Source of the DNA: CAVRUD01 sp963849635
Lineage (GTDB): Bacteria > Chloroflexota > Chloroflexia > Thermomicrobiales > UBA6265
Assembly: GCA_963849635.1 (NCBI GenBank)
Contig: CAWKIA010000004.1
Coordinates: 23,421-87,420, forward strand
Direction: 5' to 3'
DNA: 64,000 nt
Under the pieces are notes generated by a model, which did not search any database, was not told the DNA's origin, and was given only the letters and a program-made list of their open reading frames with translations. How positions within the stretch are numbered: position 1 is the stretch's first letter; every line of letters starts with the position of its first letter. This document shows, one piece after another, positions 8,252 through 18,043 of the stretch. The position numbers and the translations under genes are program-made.

Positions 8252-10589
8252 CTAAACGTCGTCCGGCTTCGTCGCGCCACCGGGAACGTAGCCGTTCGCC
8301 GGGGCGGGCGCCCGCGCAGGCTGAGGCTCCGACACAGGCGGTGCGGTTTCAACCGGCTCGACCTCCAGCACATCCGGTTCGATTGGATCCGCGGGAGGCG
8401 TCTCCTCGGTTTCCGCCTCGATCACGGCGGCCTGCTCAGCTGGCCCGACCGGATCGGCGACGACCACACCCGCCATGACGGCTTCTTCTGCCACCGTTGC
8501 GGGCTCAGGCGCGTCGGCCGCCGGTGCGTCAGCGGCCATCGCCGTCCCCAGTGGATCGACGGCGATGGCCTCTGCGAGAGATGGATCCGCAGGGATTGCC
8601 GGTTCGGCTTCAACAGGCAAAGCGATCGGCGTTTCCGGCGCCAGTCAACGCGGGGGCGGCCCCGGCAACCGTGCCGGAGAGCAGGTACTCCCGCGTCAGC
8701 TGGGCGACCTCGGCGTCGTTGGCCGCCGTCGCTCGCGTGTACGGGAGCTCCAGCTCTTGCAGGGCCAGCGCCAGGAACTCGAGCTGGCCATCGCGGCCCG
8801 GCTGCGCGTTGGCGGTACCGATCAGCAGCGGTGGGACGGAGAGCATCGAGAGCAAACCGGCAAACGCCTCCGGCGTGCGCAGGGCGTACGGACCAGGATT
8901 CAGGGCAGGCAAGCCAAACTGGCGCAGCAGCCAGGAGCGGAACGGCTCCGGCGCGGTATCGATCTCCCAATCCCAGTCGACAATGGGATCGACGGCGATC
9001 ACCGTGGAGTAGTGGCCCGGGCGCGATCCCGCCGCCAGGAGGGCGAGCGTCGCTCCAAAGCCGCGTCCGGTGATCGCAATCCGATCTTCCAGGACATCCG
9101 GAAGTTCGCGCAGGGAGACCGCGAGATCGGCCAGATCGGCCGCCTCGACCTCCTGATCGGCAAAGGTCTGCAGGCCATCGGTGATCGCCCGGCCACCGCC
9201 CGGCGTACCGCGTAGATTGGGGGCGTAGACCGCGATGCCCGAGAGGGCCACCGTCTGGTGGAGCACATCAAAGGACGATTCCTGCCGGTTGGGCGGGCCA
9301 TCTCCGAGGCTAACAAGCACCGGAGTCGGGCCGGAGACCTCCGGCTTGCGCAGGAGCTGGCCGCTCAGCTTGGTGCCATCGCCCGTGACCACGGTGTGGA
9401 TCGCCGGGGTGAGCATGCCGGCGTCCGGCCCGTTCCAGGGAATTGCCGCCGGCAGCACGGTCCGCTCGACGTCGAGCTTGGCCTCCTGGACATAATGGCG
9501 CACTGGCTTGTCGGGAGCGCCGTAGGCGTAGACCGCCCGGCCGTCGCCGATCCAGCGCGGGGAATAGCCAAACCCATCGCCGGGGTCGATCACGTCGGAG
9601 CGGGAGGCGCTGGTGCCGCGGGCGCAGGCGCTGGAGACGCTGCCCAGCTTGCGGGTGTACAGGATGCGCAGGCCGTTGGATGCCCACTGCACGCCGGACT
9701 TGTCGCCCGGCTCGTCGGAGAGGGTCCAGCCGGCGTTGTTGTCCGGGTTGACCACGGCGATGGCGTCGTAGTCCTTCTCATCGGTGATGAAGGCGATCAG
9801 GGAGCGGTTCGGGGCCCACTTCGGCATCCGCCGGTTGGCGGGCTTGCTCGTCGACTTTCCAGGAATGTTGGTGATCTGCTTCAGCTCGCCGGTGGCCAGC
9901 TTGAGCACCCAGATGTCGCCGTGGGTCGGGTGGCCGGCAATCGCCCGGCGGAAGGCCAGCTCAGATCCATCCCGCGACCAGGCCGGATCGCGGTCGTCGG
10001 TGAGGCCGTCGCTGATCGTCATCGCGGGCGCGGAGCCATCGGCGGGGATCACGTTGATGGTATCGCGGCCGGCGCGGTGGGAGACGAAGGCAATCAGGGT
10101 GCCATCCGGCGACCAGCGCGGCGCGCGGTCCTCGGCCGGGTGATCGACGAGAAGGTGGGCCTCCCCGGTCTCGACGGTCAGCAGCCAGATGGCGGGCCGC
10201 CCATCGTCCGGGTGGGTTCCCGTGATCGCCAGGGTGGCGCCGTCCGGCGACCAAACCGGACCTTCGTCCGCGCTGGTGTCGCCATCGGGCGCGGGCACGA
10301 CCAGAGGGGTGAACGACAGGGATTGCGCCCGCGGCTCTCCCCCGTCGAGCGGCTGCATCCACAGCGTCAACGGACCGGTCGAATCGGCGGGGTCGGCCAT
10401 CAGGTAGGCGAGCACCGAGCCGTCCGGCGCCGGGTTGCCCGGCAGGGGAACGGCGGGATTGCCGACCAGGACATCGTCCGGGGTCAGCTTCGGGGCGATC
10501 GGCGTCTCTTGCTCGTCGGCCGGGGGGGTATCGATAAGGTTCTCGGCGTCGGTTAGAGCCTCGGGCGGGGCTACCGCGGTGTCGGTCAT
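8252..10589 (-). CDS. S9 peptidase-like protein lacking the catalytic serine, with acidic tail (frameshift)
   Basis: Residues about 35-390 contain TolB/WD40-like propeller repeats (VWSPDGATLAITG, RWSPDGTLIAFVS, AWSRDGSELAF). Residues about 400-640 form an alpha/beta-hydrolase domain of the prolyl-oligopeptidase family. The nucleophile elbow reads GRGFG instead of GxSxG, and no histidine is found at the expected C-terminal site, so peptidase activity is unlikely. The frame ends at 8610; a one-base shift near 8645 continues into about 125 residues rich in Ala, Glu and Pro ending at 8252, probably the true C-terminus. No signal peptide is visible. It stands alone, flanked by REP-like gaps. Confidence 0.75.
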
Positions 10590-10867
10590 CGGGAATCAGC
10601 CTTGCGTTGGTCGTTCGAGTCGGGTTGCGTCGTCTTGTCCGCCAAGCATGGCCGATCCGCCAGGACTGGCCAAATTGGATGTGCTACCACCACGCGAAAC
10701 CGCCTCTCCCCCTAGTTCCCGCTGCCGTCCGGAGTGGCGCTGGCCAGCAAGCCGGGGAGCCATCTGGCCGATCTGGTCAGGTGGACGTGCAGGATCGCCC
10801 GCGATGGTAGCACCGGGCCGGGAAATCGGACAAACCGTGGCACCAAACGCGGCAGAATCAAAGCGCC

Positions 10868-11015
10868 GATGAACCCCGGATTGAGGAACCCCGGATTGAT
10901 GGAGGTTGAAGCATTGATCGGTGGTTTGGGCGCGGGAGCAGACACGCCGTCTTGGGGCCGCCCGGGGCTAAAGACCCCGGGCTACCTCTGGGACGGAAGC
11001 CGGCTCAAGCCGGCT
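10868..11015. repeat. Short direct repeat plus REP-like palindrome pair
   Basis: The 547-bp gap 10590-11136 contains no convincing gene. GAACCCCGGATTGA occurs twice in tandem at about 10868-10898. It is followed by an 8-bp perfect stem GCCCGGGG/CCCCGGGC with a 7-base loop (10960-10982) and by AGCCGGCT repeated at 10998-11005 and 11008-11015, each self-complementary. The arrangement of two adjacent palindromes resembles paired REP elements. Confidence 0.6.
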
Positions 11016-11136
11016 CGCGACCCCGCGGCCGCGCGGCGGGGGGACGCCGAGAATGCCTCACGAATTCTTCAATCTCCATCAACCCCGTATCCCCCCGACC
11101 GCGTGTCCCATCCCCCTGGGCCCATCCGGCAAGACC

Positions 11137-12090
11137 TCACCCACCAATCTGCCCATTCCGCGCCATCAACCCAATCACATTCATGATCAAACGACCTCCC
11201 ACCAGACTGGTCAGGTTGCGGACATCGAGCGCGGGCACGATCTCGACCAGATCGAATCCCACAATCCGGCCCTTCGCGGCGACGCCTCGAAGCAGGTCGA
11301 GGGCCTGGAAGTAGGACAGGCCGCCGAAGGCCAGTGAGCCAACGCCGGGCGCCACGGCGGGATCGAGGCCATCGGTGTCGAACGTGACGTAATACCGATC
11401 CGCCGCCGGAATCCGCTCCAGCGCCGCCTCGGTTCCATCTCGATGGATTTCGGCGGCGCTGACCAGCACGCTGCCGTACGCCCTGGCATCCTCGTACTCC
11501 CGCGCCCGGGCACTGCCGACGCCACGCAGGCCAAGTTGGGCCATCCCCGTGACGAAGGGCATCTCGGATGCCCGGCGCATGTTGCTGCTGAGGCCCAGGC
11601 GCACCCCGCCAACCTCATCCCGCCAATCCAGGTGGGCATCGATCTGGACCACGCACATCGAGCCAAAGCCCTCGTAGGCATGCATGACCGGGATGGGGAC
11701 GGAGTGGTCACCGCCGAGCACGATCGGCACGGCGCCCGCCTCCAGGATGCGCCGGATCACCGCGGTCGTGTTCGCGCCGTTCTCCTCATGCTGCCCGAGA
11801 GCGATCGCGACATCGCCGCAATCCACCACCCGGATCGGGCGACCGTCGAAGAGATCGCCACCCAGGTCGACGTCCACGTGATCGAGGTACTTCGCCCATC
11901 GCTGAGATGCCTCCCGGATCGCCGCCGGCGCGGCGCTCGCCGGCGATGGCTCCACACCCGAACCATACGGCACTCCTTCAGGCACGCCGATGATGGCGAT
12001 ATCGGCGGCGAGGTCCCGCAGGTCATCTTGGCGAGGGAAGCCGGAAAAGGTCGACGTTCCTTCGGGCACCGGAACCATTCGTGCGGTCAT
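11137..12090 (-). CDS. Agmatinase/arginase-family ureohydrolase
   Basis: 317 residues with all metal-binding motifs of the ureohydrolase family: VLGGDHSVPIPV near residue 125, VVQIDAHLDWRDE near 150, and YYVTFDTDGLDPAVAPGVG near 235. These bind two manganese ions used to hydrolyse a guanidino group to urea. The loop after the second motif reads SSNMRRASEM in place of the SHG-type loop of arginase and agmatinase, so the substrate may be another guanidino compound. It has no partner gene nearby. The ATG at 12090 begins a typical N-terminus, though the upstream signal GAGGGAGATGACC is only moderately placed. Confidence 0.82.
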   Translation of the reverse strand: MTARMVPVPEGTSTFSGFPRQDDLRDLAADIAIIGVPEGVPYGSGVEPSPASAAPAAIREASQRWAKYLDHVDVDLGGDLFDGRPIRVVDCGDVAIALGQHEENGANTTAVIRRILEAGAVPIVLGGDHSVPIPVMHAYEGFGSMCVVQIDAHLDWRDEVGGVRLGLSSNMRRASEMPFVTGMAQLGLRGVGSARAREYEDARAYGSVLVSAAEIHRDGTEAALERIPAADRYYVTFDTDGLDPAVAPGVGSLAFGGLSYFQALDLLRGVAAKGRIVGFDLVEIVPALDVRNLTSLVGGRLIMNVIGLMARNGQIGG

Positions 12091-12217
12091 CTCCCTCTTC
12101 CCTTTTTGTCTGCTCGTTGGCCGCGATGTCGTCGCGAATGCGGCATCCCGTCTCCATCGGGTGATATCTCCTCTGTCTAGTTGCTACTAGTTGGGATATG
12201 AACCCATGGAGAGCTTG

Positions 12218-12808
12218 CTAATGAAGCTTTTCACCTCGATTTAACATATCGATGAATTTCTCGATCCTTGCTTTCCTGGTTTCCGACTTTTTAGCGGTTT
12301 GTATCCGCCAGCAAAATCCATACACGTTTGCTTTGTTGAGCGTTCCAAAAAATTGTTTGGCTTTCGGGTTTTTATCGAGCTCTGTCAGAAAATCGTTAGG
12401 TATTTCATTTGAGCTTGATGAGTCGTAGGCAGCCTCCCATCTGCCATCGTGCTTGGCTAGATCTATTGCCGCCAATCCGGCTGGCTGCATTTTTCCCATC
12501 TTAGCTAGCGCCTCTACTTTAGCGACGTTGATTTTTGACCAAACGCTTTTTGGGCCTCTAGGCGTATATTTTTGTAGAAAGTAATCATTATCATAAGATT
12601 GCTTTTGACTATCAATCCAGCCGTAGCACAGAGCTTCTTCTAGAGCTTCTGCGTAGCTAACTGACATTTTGCCGGATGACTTTTTCACGTGTTTAAGCCA
12701 CACGCCTAAAGCTTGTGTATGGTTGTCTTCAAGCCAATCTTTCCAGTCAAGCTGGGAAGTGAACAATAAAACAGGGAGCTCTTTGAAGGTTTCCATGGGT
12801 CTAAGCAT
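12218..12808 (-). CDS. YdeI/OmpD-associated family protein (AT-rich, likely acquired)
   Basis: 196 residues from the ATG at 12808 (GGAGGAG 12 bases upstream). It matches the YdeI-like family: LDWKDWLEDNHTQALGVWLK, SYAEALEEALCYGWIDSQKQ, KYTPRGPKSVWSKINVAKVE, and a C-terminal FIDMLNRGEKLH. The family includes bacteriocin-protection proteins; the biochemical role is unknown. Base composition is strikingly AT-rich compared with both neighbours, and codon choice follows, which indicates recent transfer from a lower-GC donor. The AT-rich stretch covers only this gene (about 12185-12830) and no mobile gene accompanies it. Confidence 0.8.
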   Translation of the reverse strand: MLRPMETFKELPVLLFTSQLDWKDWLEDNHTQALGVWLKHVKKSSGKMSVSYAEALEEALCYGWIDSQKQSYDNDYFLQKYTPRGPKSVWSKINVAKVEALAKMGKMQPAGLAAIDLAKHDGRWEAAYDSSSSNEIPNDFLTELDKNPKAKQFFGTLNKANVYGFCWRIQTAKKSETRKARIEKFIDMLNRGEKLH

Positions 12809-13044
12809 AGCAATGAAATACTCCTCCGAAGCCGGTAAACGCGCCCGGTCTACAGCCGGGAGCAATTGCCGCTATGCGAGACTGCCATTTGGTGCGCGAT
12901 AGAGGATTCGACCCTCTATGCCGCGAAGCACTGCACCCTCAGCGCTTGGATAGGCAAGTCGCGCCACGCCGCGCTATTGTGCCGATCACACACGTCTTCC
13001 ACACAGGACCCAACTCGCCTCTTTTTCGCGCTGGATCCGCCGCG

Positions 13045-14631
13045 GTGACTACCCTGATCCAACCTGCGGCTTCATCTCCCCGGACGCTTACCGTCCGGAC
13101 TGAGGCGTTGCTCTCCGCGTTTGCCACCCCCTTGGTCCTCGGCGTCCTGCAAGGAGCCGTCTGCCTCCTCCTGACCTTCGTCGAGCTGGCGGAGCCGCCC
13201 GCCCGGCCCGGATTCGCCGGGATGGCCTTCTCCAACGCCATCAACTCCCCCGGCGCCTGGAACGGCCTCCTGCTCTTCCAGGCTGCCTTCGATTGGCTGC
13301 CGGGGATCGAGGTCGGGGCGGCACTCTCCCCAACCGCCTATCTTGGCTGGCGCCGGGGCGGCGTCCTCCTCTTAGCGCTGCTCCAACTCCTCGCCCTGTA
13401 CGGCTGCCTCAACCCGGCCGCGCGGCGCTCCCCGGCATCGGCCTGGCGGTGGCTGGTCGGTCCCCTCCTGGGGTCGATTGCCCTCCTGCCCTACCCGCCG
13501 ATCAACACCGACGTCTTCTACTACGCCGCCAGCGGCCGGATCGCCGCGATCGGCGAGAACCCCTACCTGACCGCCCCCATCGCCATCCCCAACGAGCCAT
13601 TCGCCGCCTTCAACGACTGGGGCCGGATCACCACCCCCTACGGCCCCGTCTGGACGAACCTCTCCCGGGCGGTCTACGCCGTCAGCGGCGACGATCCGGT
13701 TCGGGCGGTCATCGGGTTCAAGATCCTGACGGGATGCGCGGCTCTGGGCCTGGCACTGGTCACCTGCCTGCTTGCCCGCCGACTGACCGGCAATCAGGCG
13801 GTTGCCCTCGCCGCCGGGGTCGTGGTCGGCTGGCAGCCCACGTTGCTGCTCGAGTCCGCCGGGACGGCCCACCTGGACGCGGTGATGATGCTGCTCGCGG
13901 TGGGTGGACTCGCGGTGATCGCCGCCAGCCGAACCGGCGGCTTCCGCGCCGGGCTCGTCCTCCTGGCCGCCTCAGCCCTGGTCAAGCCCGTCACGATCCC
14001 GCTACTCGGCCTGGCCGCGCTCGGTCGGCTCTGGATGCCGGAGTCGTTGGCCATAACTGTCCGGCGGTGGGCCGTCGACATCGCCGCGATTATCGGTCTC
14101 GCGGTGGCGATGTTCGCGCCCTACTGGTCCGGTGGCGACCTCGCGAAGGAACTCGTCACCCAGGGGAAGCTGCTCTACGTCGACGAGCCGTTTGGGGTCA
14201 ATCCACTCTGGTACTGGGTCTTGCCCGAACTGCCCGGCATGCCGGAGGGCGACGATTGGGTCGACCTCGCCGATCTCACCCTTCGCCCCGGCACGCTGAG
14301 CATCACAGCCCTACTCTTGGGTTGGAGCTTGATTCGGATGCTCCGGGCCGCAGGTTCATTCCGCCGCCGCGACCCTGGCGGACCAGCCATCGTCGCTGCC
14401 CTGCCGGTGATCGTCGGATCGTGGGCGATAGCCGCCGCAGCCCTCGCGCTGGTTCCCGTCAATGCCCACGCCTGGTACGCCATCTGGGCCGTCGCCCCGG
14501 TCGCGCTGACATGGTCCCTCTCAGCGAGAAAGGGCGGCTTCGGCAGCCGCTGGCTCTGGCTCTACCTGGCCTGGTCGGTGGCGGCCTACCTCATCTACCA
14601 CACGGTCGTCTGGCCGGGGGAGGCGATATAG
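13045..14631 (+). CDS. Polytopic membrane glycosyltransferase, MptB-like (mannosyltransferase type)
   Basis: About 528 residues with roughly 11-13 membrane segments. The loop PPINTDVFYYAASGRIAAIG followed by ENPY is the hallmark of polyprenol-phosphate-mannose-dependent GT-C glycosyltransferases (MptB and GT87 relatives); the Asp in TDVFYY is the expected catalytic base. HLDAVMMLLAV and SALVKPVTIPLLGLAAL are other typical segments. It likely transfers mannose to a membrane or cell-surface glycan outside the cytoplasm. The GTG at 13045 was preferred because the 57 codons before it, from an ATG at 12874, look non-coding; the ribosome site is weak, so the start is uncertain. Confidence 0.72.
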   Translation: MTTLIQPAASSPRTLTVRTEALLSAFATPLVLGVLQGAVCLLLTFVELAEPPARPGFAGMAFSNAINSPGAWNGLLLFQAAFDWLPGIEVGAALSPTAYLGWRRGGVLLLALLQLLALYGCLNPAARRSPASAWRWLVGPLLGSIALLPYPPINTDVFYYAASGRIAAIGENPYLTAPIAIPNEPFAAFNDWGRITTPYGPVWTNLSRAVYAVSGDDPVRAVIGFKILTGCAALGLALVTCLLARRLTGNQAVALAAGVVVGWQPTLLLESAGTAHLDAVMMLLAVGGLAVIAASRTGGFRAGLVLLAASALVKPVTIPLLGLAALGRLWMPESLAITVRRWAVDIAAIIGLAVAMFAPYWSGGDLAKELVTQGKLLYVDEPFGVNPLWYWVLPELPGMPEGDDWVDLADLTLRPGTLSITALLLGWSLIRMLRAAGSFRRRDPGGPAIVAALPVIVGSWAIAAAALALVPVNAHAWYAIWAVAPVALTWSLSARKGGFGSRWLWLYLAWSVAAYLIYHTVVWPGEAI

Positions 14632-14695
14632 CACTCAAGTGACCTGGGTGGCCGCGCCCCAGCATCTCCCAGGGCTGACGTTCCTCCCGGAAGTG

Positions 14696-15091
14696 CTATC
14701 CCTGCTGCGCGTCGAACTGCTGCTCGCGGTACTCCTCGATGTGCTCGATCACCGCCTCTGGCATCTCCAATTCGGCGTAGGGGTTGCAGGCATCGGGATC
14801 ATCCGGGTTAGGGCAGATCGGGAAATCCTGCTGGGCCTGCCACTCCAGAATCCGCTCGCGCCGGGGCGGGCTATAACCGCGTGATTCCATCTGCTGGACA
14901 AGCGACTTTGCCTGGGCGGTGTCCATCGTCTTGTCCTGCTCAAGAAGGCGCACCAGTTCATCCGGCTCAACGAAATGGTGGGCAATCATGGCAAAGGTCA
15001 GACGGCCGTAGTGCCCGATGTCTTCGCCCTTCTTGAGGGCGTCCATCAGGTGAACCATCATCGGGCTCTGGCGAAGATCCTTAACCGGCAT
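14696..15091 (-). CDS. Conserved hypothetical protein
   Basis: 131 residues starting at the ATG 15091, with AAGGAGG five bases upstream. The protein is soluble and charged, mainly helical: GHYGRLTFAMIAHHFVEPDE, then DKTMDTAQAKSLVQQME. A short CPNPDDPDACNPY segment with two cysteines lies at about residues 92-104, and the C-terminal helix EAVIEHIEEYREQQ is glutamate-rich. I do not recognise a family. It lies downstream of dapF on the same strand, separated by about 110 bp with a hairpin, so it may be co-transcribed or follow its own promoter. Confidence 0.7.
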   Translation of the reverse strand: MPVKDLRQSPMMVHLMDALKKGEDIGHYGRLTFAMIAHHFVEPDELVRLLEQDKTMDTAQAKSLVQQMESRGYSPPRRERILEWQAQQDFPICPNPDDPDACNPYAELEMPEAVIEHIEEYREQQFDAQQG

Positions 15092-15129
15092 CACTGCCTC
15101 CTTGCGGAAGTTCGAGATCATGCGTCATA

Positions 15130-15159
15130 GAGCCGGGCCTCATAAGAATGGCCCGGCTC
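15130..15159. terminator. Strong hairpin between dapF and the downstream gene
   Basis: A perfect 10-bp stem GAGCCGGGCC/GGCCCGGCTC with a 10-base loop lies 43 bp beyond the dapF stop. There is no clear T-tract on either side, so it may act as a processing or weak termination hairpin. Confidence 0.45.
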
Positions 15160-15201
15160 AAAACCAGAACGCACGTTCTGTGCCGCGCGGAGAATCGCCG
15201 C

Positions 15202-16082
15202 TTACTCCGGCCAGAGGGTGCCCGACGCAACCACCCGAGCCTGCCCTGCCAGCGTCACGCCGGATGCGCGGTCGCCATCGAGGCGAAAGTCGACGATGAG
15301 CGGCAGACCACTCCGGGTGATGACGGTCACGGGCGGTGCGACCAGGCCATTGGCGGTCGCCACGATCGCCGAGGCGACCGCCCCGGTCCCGCAGGCGAGC
15401 GTTTCGTCCTCAACCCCGCGTTCGTAGGTCCGCATCCGCAGCGTCTGCCGGTCAGCGACGACGATCGCATTGAAGTTCGTCCCCGCCGGGGCGAATGCGG
15501 GGTGATGGCGCACCTCGCTCCAATTCGGCGGAAGGTTGATGCGTCGCCAATCGCCTCAAGATCGTCGATGACGACAACAGCGTGCGGCACGCCAACCAAG
15601 ATCGGGATTGGGGTGAGGGGCACTCCGGCCGCCTCGATCGGCAATGCCTGCCCGACAGGCCCGGGATCAGCGATCGCGATGCGGACGAGCGGGGAAGAGG
15701 AGTCGGGCACATCCGCCTCGACGATGCCGCTCAATGTCTGGAACCGGCATCGAGCTGGGGCGATGCCGTGCAAGACCGCGAATCTGGCCCCACACATCGC
15801 GCCATTGCCACACATCTCGCCCTCGCTACCGTCGGCGTTGATGTAGGTCCAGCGGAAGTGCGCCTCGGGCTCACCGGGCGCCGGGGTAACCGGGTCATCG
15901 ATCAGGACCACCCCATCGGCCCCGATCGAGATTCGCCGCTCACACACGCGCCGCGCGAAAGCTCCCATCGCGTCAGCGGAAATCACTCCAGCTCTGTTGT
16001 CGACCACGACAAAGTCGTTGCCGCTGCCGGACATCTTCCAGAACGGCACGCCCTCCGGCGCTTCGGAGACATCCGCGGCCAT
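15202..16082 (-). CDS. dapF: Diaminopimelate epimerase (one frameshift)
   Basis: Converts LL- to meso-diaminopimelate in lysine and peptidoglycan synthesis. The N-terminal half has FWKMSGSGNDFVVVDN and DGSEGEMCGNGAMCGARF, holding the first catalytic cysteine. The C-terminal half has RHHPAFAPAGTNFNAI and VEDETLACGTGAVASA, holding the second cysteine. The two halves lie in different frames; the switch is near 15540, where the alternative reading NWSEVRHHPAF restores the family pattern. All active-site motifs are intact, so a sequencing indel is as likely as a real mutation. The ATG at 16082 is chosen because the family sequence begins nearby; the upstream gene ends 17 bp before it. Confidence 0.85.
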
Positions 16083-16099
16083 GGCATCCGCCCGGAGGA

Positions 16100-16540
16100 T
16101 CACCCGGCGCCCCCACCCGGGGTGGTCAGGTAGGTGATCAAGTCGTGCTCCAGGGCGTCGACATCGATCACGTCGACGAGAGCCTCGCCCAGGTTTTCGC
16201 GCAGGTAGATGCCGCCATCGACCCGCGACTGCGCCGCCAGGTAGGCATCGACCTCGGCCGGATCGACCAAACCCCGCGCCGCGATCGCCGATCCCAGCGC
16301 CCGGAGCCGGAGCTGGGCCACCGTCAGTTGCGCCGCCAGATGGGCCACTGTCCGGGCCAGGGCCTCGCTCCATTCGTCGTGGGCGCCATGTCCTCCCGAT
16401 CCACCGTGGTCCCCATGCCCTGCATGCCCCGAGGAATCAGAACTCCCGGTGGCCGGTTCAGGGCCCGTGCCCCGCGTGCGTTTTCCGGATTCGTCACCGA
16501 GCAACCGGGAAAGGTCGATCGGTGTTTCGTCGTCGCTCAT
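16100..16540 (-). CDS. Hypothetical protein with histidine/glycine-rich stretch
   Basis: 146 residues. Residues about 35-55 are rich in histidine, glycine and serine (GHAGHGDHGGSGGHGAHDEW), a possible metal-binding linker. After this comes a helical domain (ALARTVAHLAAQLTVAQLRL, then AARGLVDPAEVDAYLAA) and a C-terminal region with DVIDVDALEHDLITYLT. The segment ALGSAIAARGLVDPAEVD recalls part of nitrile hydratase subunits, but the metal-binding cysteines are absent, so I do not assign that function. It lies directly upstream of dapF on the same strand and is probably co-transcribed with it. Confidence 0.6.
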   Translation of the reverse strand: MSDDETPIDLSRLLGDESGKRTRGTGPEPATGSSDSSGHAGHGDHGGSGGHGAHDEWSEALARTVAHLAAQLTVAQLRLRALGSAIAARGLVDPAEVDAYLAAQSRVDGGIYLRENLGEALVDVIDVDALEHDLITYLTTPGGGAG

Positions 16541-16968
16541 TCCTCATCCAAACACGTCTACCACAGCGAACGAACGATGCCAGTGATCATCCCGGGCGAC
16601 AACAATGCCGCATCGGTCGCGCCAGGATTGCCCAGATTGTGCCACTGTGGAGGTCTCTTGAGGTAGGGATTTCCTTCCGGAAAGCGCTTCACTCTCTGGA
16701 GTGCCTAGACTACAATGGCCGCCACGGTCAACCGGCGAGCATTCCTTTGCGGAATCCGAAACGCGTCCAGCCGGTAAGGCTAGCCTTGCTATCGGACTGC
16801 ATCCCGCCATCCCTTGCATCCCCGCTCCGCGCTCCGTCCCGATAGCGATGCGACACACGATCCCTGACGACCGTCCGCTCACCGGTGGGTCCGTTCGGGA
16901 CCAGGCCGACCTGGCACGCTGGGTAAACTGGGTAGGCCGGGCAAGATGGCACGCAGCGAGGGAATTGG
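16541..16968. other. Divergent intergenic region with a possible promoter
   Basis: No gene is evident in this 428-bp stretch between divergent genes. A plausible plus-strand promoter is TTCACT at 16688-16693 and TACAAT at 16711-16716, spaced by 17 bp, about 250 bp upstream of the secreted-protein gene. A small CACTC/GAGTG inverted repeat overlaps the spacer. Confidence 0.4.
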
Positions 16969-18043
16969 GTGACAACGCACCGAACGGAACAGTCGGGACA
17001 GGCGATCGGCAAGAACGGCAAGGGGTGGTTGGCCCGAAGAGCCGGTTCGCCGGCCCGGGGAACCATCTTCGCCAGTATCGTTGCGCTGATGCTGGCGGCG
17101 TCCGGCTGGGCCGGGCTCGGAACAGCGCATGGCCGCCAGTTCGTCTGGAACGGCCGCGGCCAACAACCCGGCCGCCGCGCAAGCCGCGGACAGCTGCCGT
17201 ATTCCGACCGACGCCGATCGCGCTCCCCTGACCGACGGCACCTCCGGTGGCACAGCCCTGCCCGGCACGGCAACTCCGGTCGCCGATCCCGAATCCATCG
17301 AAGCCGCCATCGACATCGACCTCGTCATCCGGGCTCTGGCCACCTGTCTCACCGCCGGCGACTACGAGACCGTTACGGAACTGGCATCGGGCCAGTTCCT
17401 CGGGGTTCTGGCCGGAACCGGAGGCGAACTCGACGCCGCCACCTATCTGATTGTGGCGGCCGACCTGCCCACCACCCCGTTCCGGATCCGGTCCGTCTCG
17501 GCCATCCAGGTGACGGGCGAGGGCCAGGCGACCGCCGACGTGGTCTACGCGATCGCCAACCAGCTCTTCCACGGCCGCTGGACCTTTGGCCAGGTCGCGG
17601 GCGGCTCGGACTCCACCGGCGGGATACCGGAGCGGCGCTGGATTGTCGCGGGGGAGCAAGCAATGGTGGCCGAGCCGCCCGCCGACGCGGACGAGGTCGA
17701 TGTCACCCTCGACGAATACGAGATCACGATCGATCCGGACGAATCCGCCGGTCCGCACGTCGTCCTCTCCGCCGAGAATACAGGCGAAAACGAGCACGAG
17801 GTTCTCGTCCTCCGGGTTGATGACGGCGGCGATGTCCAGGACCTGCTCACGGAGCCCGGACCGGAGTTGCCGCCGGGTCTGGTCTTTGGCGCGCAAATCA
17901 CCGTTCCCGCCGGAGCCACGGCGACTATTCCGTTAGTGAATCTGGACCCGGGCACCTACGCCATCGTCAGCCTGCTTCTTAACGCTGAGGGCGTGTCCGA
18001 CCTCGCTCAGGGCATGGAAGCCGAGTTCACGATCTCCGAATAG
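16969..18043 (+). CDS. Secreted cupredoxin-like protein (frameshift near its signal peptide)
   Basis: From the GTG at 16969 (GAGGG six bases upstream) the first 50 or so residues form a signal peptide, with hydrophobic core IFASIVALMLAASGWAGLG. Near 17127 the frame changes by one base and continues in a 304-residue stretch. This contains an NTF2-like middle part (LVIRALATCLTAGDYETVTE, FRIRSVSAIQVTGEGQATAD) and a C-terminal beta-rich domain (YEITIDPDESAGPHVVLSAE, then ATIPLVNLDPGTYAIVSLLL) resembling cupredoxin-fold domains but lacking obvious copper ligands. It is probably an exported protein of unknown role. A related C-terminal domain occurs at 42957-43523. Confidence 0.6.

Noticed and set aside
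9258..10556. A long plus-strand frame opposite the S9-like gene
   Set aside because: Composition is Gly/Ala/Arg/Val-rich without motifs, while the minus frame has clear propeller and hydrolase signatures.
12884..12912. A tRNA-like T-arm (AGAGGATTCGACCCTCT) next to the AT-rich gene
   Set aside because: The loop is shifted by one base from the T-loop consensus, and no acceptor, D-arm or anticodon arm can be placed around it; it is only a short inverted repeat.
16544..17896. A 450-codon minus-strand frame opposite the secreted cupredoxin-like gene
   Set aside because: No domain pattern, and the plus strand has a signal peptide and conserved strands.
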